From NCBI GenBank assembly GCA_944990035.1, contig CALYLX010000007.1, positions 37,961-101,960 of the forward strand: 64,000 nt of DNA. The letters run 5' to 3'. The stretch comes from Clitopilus passeckerianus. Taxonomy: Eukaryota; Basidiomycota; Agaricomycetes; Agaricales; Entolomataceae. Made by a program: the position numbers and the translations under genes. Shown piece after piece: positions 24,015-35,325 of this stretch; position 1 is the first letter of the stretch; the number at the start of each line of letters is the position of its first letter. The notes under the pieces are model-generated. The model did not search any database, had not been told where the DNA came from, and worked only from the letters and a program-made list of their open reading frames with translations.

Positions 24015-26218
24015 TCACCAATCTACCTTTACATTTTTCACATCGATCCTGTCCCTCCTCTGTTTCCTCTTCTGATCCCTAAGTTGCCTGCTGATACCTT
24101 CATATGTCGTCCTCTCTTTGTTGTTCTTCTTATCTTCATTCCCTCGCTTCCCGATATCGCCACCTCCCTTGACAGAGGTTGAGCCGTTTTTATTCTGTGA
24201 GACGAGTCGCTCAACGGGGGTATTTTTGGGTGGATGGGGGAACATGTCGCCCCAGCTTGCTTTACGCGCATCATAATACTCCTGTTTGCCTTGGGATTTG
24301 GGAACAATAAGGCGCATGATCTTGCCTGTTGAAGGATTCAGACTTATAGGTCGACGTGTACGCTGGGAGTGACATACCTTCTGTGGTACAGCTGTCGAGA
24401 ATAACATGCCCACTTTTTTTCATGGGAGGGAAGACTAGTCGAGGCCAGTCAAACGCTTCCAACCTTAGGTTCTCCGCCAGTTGTTCGGAGACCTGTTCCA
24501 AAGGGCCTGGAGATGGTTCGACGTCCTCGACAGTCTCGCGACCAGGAGCTTCCTCGAACTCGGTTTGGAGTAGAAGCTCTTTCACCTGAACATTGGCCAT
24601 GGCTTCCTTGTGCAGCTCTCTACGGCCAACCTCTCCTACCCGACCGACATTTTTCTCTAGTGCAATGGGTCGAGGGCCGCGCCGTATGACAACATATGAG
24701 TAGCCAACATCTTCATGACCAATCTTTGAATGTTTTGTCTTCCGGACAAAAGCCGGCCGTTGCATTCTTTGCGAAAAGCCGCAAACAAGCCCTGAGCTCC
24801 CGTTATGCATCAGAGGACAGGCTTTGTCATGGGGACACTACTTTTTAATTAGTACTTTTCATGGGTTAAAAAGTGAGAGCTTACGGGTGCAACAACGTGG
24901 CATCCAGAAAGGTTTCCCGCTTCAGAGTCATTTTGTGTCTCCTTCGCCCCATGGCCCAGGAGAAGTTGCCTTGCTCCTGCAATATTCTCGAAGCCTTGGG
25001 GTGTGCTGTGATCAATGAGAACCTGCCAAAGATTGTTACCAGCCAAATCACCTCAAGAGTTGCAGTCTCTTACTATTGTCTGTGCACCACTTTGCCACAT
25101 CTCTTTGATAAGCTGTTTTCGTGCCAGGTCTGTCGGTAAGGAGCTTAGAGCAAAGGCGGATAATGCAAGGACGTCCTGCCCGTCTTCAACGGAAATCGCG
25201 TCTTCCTCGTGCCATGTTTTCTGCCAAGAAGGCCTGACTTTGCCTAACTCGACACCTGAAATTCTGTTAGCAAATTGCCGCCATAAGTCTCGATGGAAAC
25301 GTACCACGCAAAAGACGCTTCCCTATTGCGACTAAGCCGTCTCTTTTATCGATGCCTAGATATGAAGTAATCGTAGAATTGACTACTTCCTTTCCAGGTA
25401 TACCGTCCAGAGATATGTCCTCGGTATGCCGTTGAAAGGCATGCAGCGATGCCCTAAGGGGTGAATCAGGGGAGAGAATATGCAAATTGACATAGAACAT
25501 ACCATAATCCGCTACCGGTTCCTGCACCCCAGTCGATAATTCTTGAAACCTTCCATTCCCGCTCCAACCTCCGTTTTAGATGATCGAAGACAGCAAGAAT
25601 GGCTGAATAGTGGGCTGGAAGTGCTACAGAGGCAAATGCACTTGCATCACGTTCAGAAAAACGCGCCGCTTGGGACCTAGAACAGTACGAGGTATCGTAT
25701 TTTGAGCTCCAATCCTCGCCTGCGGTGCCGCCCTTGCTTTCCTCTTGGAATAGCCTTTTGGCATCCTGATGAAGTTGGGGTCGGTCGGATTCTAGACATG
25801 AACTCTCTCAGCGCTTCTTATGATGGCATACAGTAAATCACAACGTACCAGTTATCATCAAGTTGATAGCATTCTGAAGTTGGTTGGGGAGAATGACAGC
25901 ACCGATATGATGACTCCCAAAGAGTGCAGCAGGGGATTTGCGTTCCGAGGACTGTACCTGTTCGGCCTCCTGCACCTCCACAAGTGCCTCTCTATCAGGC
26001 GTGTCATCGTGTGAGAGGACTTCCAAGTGCTTCACATTCCGACCCTCACTCTTTTTTCCGTGGAGCGTAATGTCCTCATTACCGAGGAACGATTGCAAAG
26101 TCGGGTCAAGGTTTAGAGGGGGGTTTGTTTGACCGCTCAAAGCCTTTGAAAGAGTTCGGGGGTAGGTTTTCCTGCCGTAAATGCCAGCAAGTCGACTTCC
26201 AGAACGAGAGACAAACAT
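24015..26218 (-). CDS. RSM22: METTL17/RSM22 family mitochondrial ribosome assembly factor
   Basis: RSM22 (METTL17 in animals) is a methyltransferase-fold protein needed for assembly of the mitochondrial small ribosomal subunit. The N-terminus (MFVSRSGSRLAGIYGRK) looks like a presequence. A SAM-binding-type motif IIDWGAGTGSGLW appears in the second exon. Four cysteines are visible in GCHVVAP-CPHDKACPL and LVCGFSQRMQRP, matching the iron-sulfur ligands described for this family. Next is the highly conserved FVRKTKHSKIGHEDVGYSYV with RRGPRP. The C-terminus is basic (RQLRDQKRKQRRDRIDVKNV). At least seven exons, joined by ordinary short introns. It is convergent with uL1m and divergent from SAD1 (119 bases between starts). 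Confidence 0.9.
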
Positions 26219-26337
26219 TCAAGAGGCGTTCAGGACGAGAAAAGTTGCTAGCCGAGAGTGACTGTACAAAGAGCTGAGGTGGGGTTACATAAGCGAACAA
26301 CCTTTAGAGGCGTCCACTCAGCGGCTACGAATTAACC

Positions 26338-28264
26338 ATGCAATCCAAGCACACGTCAAGTATCTCCGAAGATGACACAGCCGAGGAACGGCCATTGAAG
26401 CGGGCGAAGACTAGTGGTGACGAGGAGCAGGCAGGAGCAGACAGTGAATTAGACAACGAGGACGACCTTACCCAGCAACCTGAGGAAGTCAAAGCCTCCG
26501 ATTTGTATCTGGACACGGTGAGTAAACTCTCCCCTCTCTGCCTACCTGATCCTGCATTGAATGCATAGTTAGATCAATCGAGCGGCACTTGATTTCGACT
26601 TTGAAAAAGTTTGCTCTGTCTCCCTATCTAATATCAACACATATGGATGCCTTGTTTGCGGGAAATACTTCCAGGGACGAGGCCGAAAGTCATACGCGTA
26701 TGCCCACTCAATTCATGAAGATCATCATGTTTTCATTAACCTTGAAACTACAAAGGTCCGGTCTCTCACTTCCATACCGTACTTGTGCTAAATCTAGGAA
26801 AGGTCTATGTCCTTCCCGATGGATACCCTGTTTCCGACCCATCGCTGGATGATATCTCCTTCGTATTGGCGCCCAAATTTTCTCGGGCAGCTGTTGCCGC
26901 TTTCTCTTCATCACAATCTCAGAAACTATCTTATGACCTCTCAAACAAGTCCTACCTCCCCGGCTTTGTAGGTCTAAATAACATCAAGCGGAATGATCAC
27001 ATGAATGTCATCATCCATACCCTTCTCCATGTACCTCCCTTGCGAGATCATCTCTTGCTATCGGAATACCGGGGGAAAGAACCCGAACTTCTTCGACGTT
27101 TTGCAGGCTTGGCAAAAAAGCTCTGGAACCCCCGATTGTTCAAGAGTCAAGTCAGTCCGCACGAATTTCTGCAAGAGGTCAATCGAGCGAGCCAAGGCAA
27201 ATTCCGGCTTGAACAGCAGGGGGATCCCATCGAATTTCTAGGTTGGCTGCTCAATCGGCTACACAGGGACCTCGGAGGAACTAAGAAGAAGAATTCCAGT
27301 AAGTAGCCAAGTATCATTATCCCGATTTACTCAGGGGCTAAACAAGCCAAGGTATCATATTCTCCACGTTTCAGGGCGAATTACGAGTGGAGAATCAACA
27401 AGTTCTCGTACGACCTGATGTGGGAGAGAATGAAAAGCCGCGATTTGACATCGATCGAGGTATCTATTTTCGTCGTTCAGATTGGTCAGTTCAGTTGACC
27501 CATTCCCCCAGAGATCAAGGCAACTGTATCGCCATTCCTGTTTTTGGCTGTCGACCTTCCACCGCCCCCTCTATTTCAAGATGCTGTGGAGAAGAACATC
27601 ATCCCGCAAGTCACGATTCAATCTATTTTGGCAAAGTACGACGGGAGAACAACACAGGTGGGGAATGTCAATTGCAGAACGACTTGGAGCTGACCAGGCA
27701 CTGTAGGAATCATTGGGACAACTAAGGCGCTTCAAATGTCAACGTCTACCTCCGTATATCATATTACACTATAAACGCTTCACCAAAAACGCGTTTGTGG
27801 AGGAGAAAAACCCGACGATTGTCAATTTCCCCCTTCGGGGCCTGGACTTCAAGGACTGTACGTTCCATTTAATTGTCGTTGCTGCCAACGGACTCCACTC
27901 ACGGGCAGCATATAGATGTTGATGCATCCACTGCCAAACAGTCAACGTTATATGACTTAGTTGCAAACGTGACTCATGAATCGGTGGCCGGTACGACCAG
28001 GGACAAAGAAAACACCGCGTGGAAAGTGCATTTGAAGTCACCAGGAGCAGGCCCTGAAAACGATAAATGGTTCATGATTCAAGACCTGATCGTTGAAGAG
28101 ACCCGGAAGGAGATGATTTTCTTGGGAGAAACCGTCTTGCAGGTGAGAACAATAATTCTGCAAACTCTACACCGGATCTGAGGCAACGTCAGGTTTGGGA
28201 GCGCAGGTCTACGCCTGAGGTTCGGGGAAAAGGAGATACTCGGCAGATGGAGGTTGACAAGTAA
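26338..28264 (+). CDS. SAD1: SAD1/USP39, tri-snRNP pseudo-deubiquitinase
   Basis: Splicing factor that stabilises the U4/U6.U5 tri-snRNP. The acidic N-terminus (about 60 aa) is followed by a UBP zinc finger with CLVCGKYFQGRGRKSYAYAH and SIHEDHHVFINLET. The USP fold then begins at GFVGLNNIKRNDHMNVIIHT: the catalytic Cys expected after GN is replaced (NIKRNDHMN), as in known SAD1/USP39 proteins, so no deubiquitinase activity is expected. Later blocks include RLPPYIILHYKRFTKNAF, EEKNPTIVNFPLRG and HESVAGTTRDKENTAWKVHL. Eight or so exons; the frame at the DFKD..VDAS join was checked. The stop at 28262-28264 follows a short tail ending MEVDK. Confidence 0.93.
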
Positions 28265-28422
28265 TTTGGGAGATCTAGACATCTGTGTATTGGCACAGGT
28301 ACGCAGTAGGTCCCCGCCCGTTGCTAGCAAATTGTCAAAGCTACACAGCTCTCCTCCATCCTCAAGCCCTGACCAAAGAGTCCGATATGTAATGCCTCTA
28401 GAGTCGAGTCAGAAGAGCCATG

Positions 28423-28747
28423 TCATTGATTGACGCCCTTGTCGGCTGCGACATGTCTGTTGTTTTGAGGTGATGATTCCGAAGCTTTCGAATCTGAAGC
28501 CGGATTCGTGCTATCTTGATTTCTGTGATAGTGAAGCTTAGTCTAGCTGTGATTGGCCAGCCAAAAACGACACTGTCACGCACTGTTTTGACGTGACCGG
28601 TTTGGATTGGATTATAGGCTGAAATATATAGATGCCGGACACCACCCCTCCAGAGATGTTAATGAGGCTAAGACACCTTTTCTCTCGCACACATAACTTA
28701 CCTGTGAATGCTGCCACAGCTAACGGGAAGATTCGACGAGAGCTCAT
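28423..28747 (-). CDS. Small single-membrane-segment protein (69 aa), unknown function
   Basis: Three exons (28747-28702, 28647-28584, 28522-28423) with good splice sites (GTAAGT..GAG, GTGCGT..CACAG) join to a 69-residue protein. The N-terminus is MSSRRIFPLAVAAFTGVVSG followed by IYIFQPII: a short basic start and one hydrophobic segment. The rest is a polar Asn/Ser/Lys tail. This layout resembles small mitochondrial inner-membrane or signal-anchored proteins, but I do not recognise a named family. It is convergent with SAD1. Support is the consistent phases and composition; no motif confirms it. Confidence 0.55.
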
Positions 28748-29105
28748 CGTTGCTCGAGTCTGAAAATATGACAGACCTTTCCATCATCCATGGCTAACTC
28801 AACCAAACAGCGTGACCCTATGATGATATGTTTGCACTCCGCGATGATGGGACGACCGAATTTTGGATGGCTTTTACTCCTCAAAGAACTCAACAATACC
28901 ACAGCACGGGCACATGGCCGGGACATTGACAGAGGTCTGACATGTCACTGAAAACTATTATATTAGATTGTATACGTATCCGATAATCATGAATGCGGTA
29001 GATCGACAGAAGAATCGCTACCAGCCCCAAAGAGGTTCCTGATATCCTGACTCAAGTCAAGGAGGCCTTCGGCATGACCTGGTTAGAAAGTCCCGATTGT
29101 CCCAT
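28748..29105. other. Intergenic stretch between the small membrane protein and mini-dsRBD gene A
   Basis: About 360 bases without a supported gene. An open frame at 28744-28926 (minus) has no recognisable similarity. The stretch would hold the promoter of the 69-aa gene and the 3' end of mini-dsRBD gene A. Confidence 0.4.
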
Positions 29106-29561
29106 TCAGAGACCTCCTACGATCTTCTAAATTTGCGCACAATATAAACGTCTGTCAAACGTGGTATAATCCAGCTTACTAGTACCTGATAGGCAGCTTT
29201 AGCAGCAATGTGCTTCGCATCCGCTTTATTGGCCGCTTCGCCGATGCCTTGAATTTGGCCGTCAACTGTGAAACCTCTGTGAGTGGTTTAACTTGATGCG
29301 TAATAAATGTTCGAACCTTTGCATACTGTTGTCCAAACAGCAGCATTTGAAGGACCAGAAGATTGAGCTGAATAACTGATAGAATCTGTGCTCAGACCCT
29401 CCCCCTTCGCAAAATCTAATGAAGATGTTTAGAAACGTTCCAAGTGGGTAGAAAGTAGGCTTACGGTTATGGAGGGCAGTGACATAGTCTGGGTTCACGA
29501 TGTCAACTAGCATATTTATCCGACCACACTCTCAACACTCACTCTTTCCGGAGTCTGTCAT
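29106..29561 (-). CDS. Single-domain dsRNA-binding protein A (about 91 aa)
   Basis: Five small exons join to an about 91-aa protein that is almost entirely one double-stranded RNA-binding domain. Helix 1 is DYVTALHNHFAKG. The beta strands run through ISYSAQSSGPSN and VWTTVCKGFTVDGQIQG. The C-terminal helix is ANKADAKHIAAKAAYQVL, with the Lys-x-x-Ala-Lys-x-x-Ala-Ala pattern of the domain. No other domain is present. The last exon (KIVGGL after a GTAAGC intron) is the weakest call; reading through that intron would give a slightly different tail. A second such gene lies 0.8 kb away on the same strand. Confidence 0.75.
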
Positions 29562-30362
29562 GGTGCAAGGCAGTCGAGGTGGGTTTGCTTGGATAGGATA
29601 GTAATGAGCTTTCTTACCGGAAGAGGGCCCCTTTTGTACTCCTCAATCTCCTCAAGTGATGCCTCAACCTGTCAAAAATCAGACACGGCAGCTCCCAAAT
29701 TCCAGTTGTCTGGCAATGCATACTAAGGGCAAAACAATGAAGTCCGGTGCGGCTTCCGAAGAGGTAATGCACTCTCCAAATCACTTTCATGACGCATCGG
29801 GTTACTCACTTGAGAAAAGGGATGTCGGAGGCGTCACAGGCCGTTTCTCTACCGGATCGAATAATAAACGCCATAGTCTCGGCAACTTTCCATTGAACCG
29901 CTCACTGGCAGTAGTAATCGATAGTGATCAAACGCCCCCGCATACAACGGACTTGTTGCATCTCTCGAACATATCAAGGCGGAGATAAGTGTAGTGGCCT
30001 GGAAGCTGTCATGATCTTGTAGATGTCGATCACGGAATACAGATGCGCCAACTATGGTGCCCCCTTACCCACAAAGAGCTGTACTGTCCCAGAGCTACCT
30101 GTTCGGCGCAGGCGAGAGGCCGTTGGAACCAAGAATCTGCTTCAGACCGTTTCAGTGTATCGAGATGGTGAGCTGGATAGGCTTCAAGTGTAGCGCCAGC
30201 TAGTGCAGATGCAGACAAAAAAGGACCAGTAAAATTAGATAAATTAAACGAAGATACACGTAGAAGGCATGTCAAGTAAGTGAGAGCTCCAGGCTGACTC
30301 CAGAAAAGATGAGAAAGGATGTAAATGTCCGCCGAACTCGGAAAGACCAGTAGGTGATCGAA
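29562..30362. other. Spacer between the two mini-dsRBD genes
   Basis: About 800 bases. Open frames at 29656-29988 (+) and 30030-30275 (-) show no family similarity and no convincing splice partners. The region must contain the promoter of gene A. A decayed third copy could be hidden here, but I could not find its conserved helix. Confidence 0.35.
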
Positions 30363-30770
30363 TTATTTTTCAGCCACCAACATGGCGAGTGCCTGGTTAG
30401 CAGCGCTATCCCTTGCCATATGCTTGTGTGAACCAGTGGCTCTCCCAAGCTCTTCCCCGTTTACTAGAAAAAGAAGGTGAGCGTCAGGTGCCGTTAGATC
30501 TGTAACTTGAAATATGAGTGTTACTGACTTTTGCAAACCATGGTCCATACGGGGCTACATTTAGGACCGGAAGTAGACTCCTTCCAACTCAGAGCGGTTA
30601 AAATACCATTTTCTTGGAGATCTGTTCAAAGAGCTTAAGCAGTGAACTGGCTGTATGAATAAAGGAAGAAACTTACATCTGTTGAGAGCGTCGGCACCGG
30701 CTGGATGACCGATATGTCAGTGAGAGTCGCTAGCATATGTAGGATTCATCTCTTGCTTACCTCTGGACAT
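30363..30770 (-). CDS. Single-domain dsRNA-binding protein B (about 74 aa)
   Basis: Four exons (start at 30770, MSR|AGADALNRY|...) join to a protein of about 74 residues consisting of one dsRNA-binding domain. Helix 1 is ADALNRYLQENG. The strands are LTALSWKESTSGPK and VWTMVCKINGEELGRATG. The last helix is HKHMARDSAANQALAMLVAEK without further sequence. The block VWT(M/T)VCK is shared with gene A, so the pair are probably ancient tandem duplicates. Pro and Gly of the family's GP motif are kept. No catalytic domain is attached, so a regulatory or RNA-sequestering role is possible but unproven. Confidence 0.72.
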
Positions 30771-33575
30771 TTTGTGGCGTATTGAATCTCTCTATCCCAG
30801 CTCTCTCCTTCTTATAATAACCCGGCCATTGCGGCCAGCAGTCTTCACTGCTGCCTTTGGAGCCTTCCAAAACGCCTCGCTTGCGTTTGTAACTCTTCAT
30901 CTTGTAAGCGATTGGCCGCCTTTCATTTTCGGAGGAGAGTCAATGCACCTTGACTAGCATTAGACTGCGTAGGGAAAGGTATGAAGTATGAAATCGGGTG
31001 TTGACCGCAGTCCACGAGTGAGGTGGGCTAACATCGTTGCCTATAGAGTGTTAGCAAGAAGCGAGGTCAACAGTCGGTGTTACCCAAGCTAGACCATTTT
31101 GAACATGATTTTGTTGAGGCGCGTGTAATCGGGGAGTAAGTAAAGGTACGGCCTATTGAGTCACCGTGTTTTCCTCGTGGCCACGACACACGGCGTCTTG
31201 TCCTTCCCAGCCCCTTGGATGTCGACAAAAGAATGGCCAACATGATTAAGCGCTCGCAGCACCGAATAGGAACGTACAGTTTTCGCGCGGCGGGAATGGC
31301 ATGTTACTTTGTATGGAAAACTTGCAGATCACCCGGTATCTTGGGACAACCCGACAAACTAGCGCATGTGTCAAAGGTATCGAAAAAGACAAATGCGGAG
31401 GTAGCGGCGTGTAAAAGAACGGCCAATTTTGACATCACCCTCGGGTACTTGTTTCTGGATCTTCACTAACACCGTTTCATTGGGTGGGGCGGATCCAGCA
31501 ATGCTTTCCATTTTGATATAATCACCAATTGTAGTGGCCAAAACCCACAGGCACGTCTCATCTCGAACCCCTGAATTGCTGGAACGCAAGTTGCTCGTGA
31601 GGCATCTATCCTTGCAGAACGAAGTCAGGAAACTTTCCCGACGCACCATCGCAATCACCCAATTCGATGATCGGATGACACCGTGGATGACGATATGGTA
31701 GCCTCATGTCTTCGTCGTGATGAAGGACCCGGGGGCGTGGTCCTAAATCCCAAGACATAACAAGAGGTATCTTTTAGATATCACCGAGGCTGTTTTTTTT
31801 TTCCCTAATTGCACTGAAACGCGACCGCTATTAAATGAACCTCTGGCTCGTGTAGGAGTAAATGGATGGTATTTGTAAGTTTGTTCGATTTATTGCTGTG
31901 ATCGGGGTTAGTACTGATCACGAAGCGGAAGGCTGAAGGAGGTTTAAACGTGAAGAAACATGTTGAAACTTGAAACTGGTAGAGTGAGTTTTTGCGTGTC
32001 ACATACCACCAGATATGAGGGATCTGCATCCATCCATCCTCCTTGGGCGCAGTCCGCAGGAGATCAGACCCCCATCCTCGGCGGGGCCTATTGCTTTCGA
32101 TTTCAGTGCAAGCATCACTTCATTTCGCTCCCAGCTTGGAAGTTTCAAATCACATCCGTCTAACGCGCTGGGTGGAATTTCACCACCCGTAGCGCCGCTT
32201 CCAGAGGGAAACCGAAGGCAATAATAGCCAATTGGGGTAAACCTGTAGATTCCGGTCTACGGCAGTGGAAGGATACCTCAATATAGATGATTTACAGGCC
32301 ACTTGAACAACTGGATGTGACAAAGTTTGTTTCAATTCACCCCGAGCATTGAATCGTGCCTCCAGAAGTCCGCTTGCACAGTCCGGCGGCCATGTATTTC
32401 TAGATCAGAGGGAACTGGATGCAGCATTCTTCGAATACATGAAAGGAACATAGGCCGATTGCCTACTAGTTCCCGGCATATATCCCACCAATGACACGAT
32501 CTTTCATTGGTCTTTTCATTGGTCGCCCATTGGATCCTCCCCCACAAGTAAACCTCGTTCCACGAAATGAAGCGGTCAGGTAATTAATTTCCAAGTCCTC
32601 GGCGATTCATAGGCCAGGCACTTCCAGTAGAGATGAATCCGAGTATGTGGCCACCAACGGCCATATTGATATTGACTTCGTACCGGAGAATACTGCGAGG
32701 TAAGGATTGAGTCTTCGTCCTGTGAGAAAAGAAAAGGTGTACTGGGATAGCAGTAGGGAGATGTGCCGTCAGGTCGCCCTGCTCTGATTCGCAGAAAGGG
32801 GATGGGCTTCCAGGCCGTTCGGAACACCAACAAGAGCCTGGCGCTTGAGTAAATGGGGAACTACGTACATGGTCCAGGTCTCTGAAGGACTCCAAGGTTC
32901 TATCAAAGATAAAGGCCGGCCCACCCCCAAGATAGCGTCGAATGTCTTCAAATACAGGCCCGTCTGGACAGTTGGCATTTGCGACAGGGGGTAGATGGCA
33001 TCAAGTACTGTCGCTTGAAAAAGGTAACATATCAATTGGTTCGCATCTTTTCCGCTGGCCGAGCAAATTTTTATTGACGGCCATAATGTGCAGTGCCCTC
33101 CTTTACTGGTGTGTTGGGTAGTATTGCTGGCTGGCTTGAAACTTTCCTGGTAGCTTTGAGAGGATACTTTGCAAAATGTGTTGGGAAAGGGACGACGGAA
33201 CAGTGAGATGATGAACCCGGCAATTTGCGGGTGTCAAATGGCAAGATCATTCCCATCAAATGTGGATGGGCATTGGGCTGTTCAGCCACCAAACACTCCC
33301 TTCCCACCAACAAATACCCCGTCTCGTCGTACACGACATTCTGCACCTGCCCTCCATCGCTCGTAGCGACATTGGCACTTTTCCTACTAATACTCAGCTC
33401 GTGTAAGCCTTTATTGACTTAGAGGCTCCTCAATTTCAAGTTCCTTGCCCACGAACACGGGATAACTCAACAGTCCGTACTTACTAACGTGTTGCTGAAA
33501 TTTGTCCCTGACGGGAATATTCTTTCACCTCCAACTTCAGTCTCAGCAGTTCTCGCCTCATAGCGAACTTCAACC
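30771..33575. other. Gene-poor 2.8-kb region
   Basis: No ORF above about 100 codons and no clear splice-joined gene. Several fragments look mildly coding in composition: 32015-32224 (+), 32584-32895 (-), 32769-33035 (-) and 33071-33346 (-). They do not join into a protein I recognise. The T-rich tract near 31790-31803 is the only simple run. The last few hundred bases should hold the promoter of the G-beta gene. Confidence 0.4.
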
Positions 33576-34844
33576 ATGTCTCAAAATCAGAGTGATATAC
33601 AGGAAAGGATCGCAGCCGCCCGTCGGGAGGCTGAGAGTTTGAAGGAAAAGATTCGCGCAAAGAAGGAAGCATCTGCTGATACCAGTTGTAAGTAATCAAT
33701 GGATGCCTTCTATCATTATTATGTCGTTTCTAACCCCGTTCTAGTGCGTGCAATGGCCGCTGAAGTCGATGCTCTCCCCCGTATTGTCATGCGGCCGAGA
33801 CGCGCATTGCGAGGTCACCTCGCAAAGATCTATGCCATGCATTGGGCTACCGACAGGAGACACTTAGTTTCAGCTTCTCAAGACGGAAAATTGATTGTTT
33901 GGGACGCTTATACCACCAACAAGGTCCATGCCATACCTTTACGCTCCAGTTGGGTCATGACCTGCGCTTACTCACCATCTGGAAACTACGTCGCTTGCGG
34001 TGGCCTGGACAATATCTGTTCCATCTACAACCTTAATAATAAGGATGGAACCAGTGCACGAGGAGCCCGTGAACTCAGTGCTCACTCTGGTTACCTCAGC
34101 TGCTGTCGCTTCCTCAACGACCGACAAATCGTCACCAGCTCTGGCGACATGACTTGCATGCTATGGGACATTGAAGCAGGTGTCAGGGTCGTAGAATTCA
34201 GTGACCACACTGGCGATGTTATGAGGTTCGTTTACCGCTTGTCCGCTTACTCCTGAAACCATGACTAAGATCCCTCCCTTAGCTTGTCCCTTGGTCCGAA
34301 CCAAAATGTGTTTGTTTCTGGTGCTTGTGATGCCACTGCAAAACTCTGGGATATTCGTAGCGGCCGAGCGACCCAAACTTTCACGGGTCACGAATCTGAC
34401 ATCAATGCGGTGTCGTACGTCGCACAACCCACAATTTTCTCCTTCAGAGTCTAACACATATTTCAGGTTCTTCCCTAACGGTGATGCTTTTGCAACTGGC
34501 TCAGACGATGCCTCTTGCCGACTATTTGACATTCGCGCTGATCGTGAATTGAACACATTCACCCACGACAACATCCTCTGTGGTATCACTTCGGTGGCCT
34601 TCTCCATTTCTGGGCGCATTCTGTTTGGAGGTTACGACGATTGGACTTGTAACGTCTGGGATACACTTAAGGGGGAGCGTGTCGGTGTTCTCACCGGACA
34701 CGAAAACAGAGTGAGTTGCTTGGGTGTCAGCACAGATGGCATGGCCCTTTGCACCGGCAGCTGGGACAGCACACTGAGGGTAAGTAGCATACCTTGAATA
34801 CATCCCCCACCAACTCACCGCAATTTCCTCAGGTGTGGGCCTAA
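33576..34844 (+). CDS. GPB1: Heterotrimeric G-protein beta subunit
   Basis: WD40 beta propeller that pairs with a G-gamma subunit and signals downstream of seven-membrane receptors such as pheromone or nutrient receptors. Five exons give about 349 aa. The N-terminal coiled-coil helix ([20 protein letters not shown]) binds G-gamma. The WD repeats are clear: [85 protein letters not shown] and a final DSTLRVWA at the stop. Splice phases agree throughout, including a four-codon last exon. Confidence 0.95.
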
Positions 34845-35325
34845 ACCATCAAAATCCAAGCGGCGGATTCATTACTCTGTTTTTATATACCTTATGCACA
34901 GGGCATCATTTTTTCTTACAACGAATGCCAACTTGTTCGCTTATTCTCCTTTCTGCAATCTGGTGTCGCTTATCTGTTATCCCTCATATCACCTTTTTAC
35001 TTTTCTTCTCACCCGCGGTACCATCTCATGGACGCCCAGAGTCTGTCATTTATCACCTTTTCAGTTGCATCCGACCTGGTCACTAAGCTGTTTTCCTGTT
35101 CTTGTCCATATGTTACATATTCCCTGCCTGGTCTCTTATTTTTCTACCTCCTCTCGTATTTAGCGGCCATGTCGTGAATGTCATGCCTATAAATCAGGAT
35201 TTTTATCGGTGTCGAATCCCAACTAGGATGATGAGAGTTGACACGTGTATAGTGCTAATTATCGGGGCTACGATGTGTTTGGCGTGTAACAGCCGAGAGT
35301 TCACTCACTTCCTCCACCTCAAGAA
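34845..35325. other. Intergenic region after the G-beta gene
   Basis: About 480 bases. The first part is pyrimidine rich (many TTTT and CTTC runs), fitting a 3' UTR. The rest should be the promoter of the coiled-coil gene. No gene seen. Confidence 0.45.

Noticed and set aside
26930..27000. SAD1 as an active deubiquitinase
   Set aside because: The catalytic Cys position reads NIKRNDHMN, so the protein is a pseudo-enzyme, as in known USP39.
28744..28926. 60-codon minus-strand frame upstream of the 69-aa gene
   Set aside because: No similarity, and it overlaps the likely promoter of the small gene.
29106..30770. dsRBD genes as fragments of a Dicer or ADAR gene
   Set aside because: No RNase III, helicase or deaminase sequence nearby; each model has its own start and stop.
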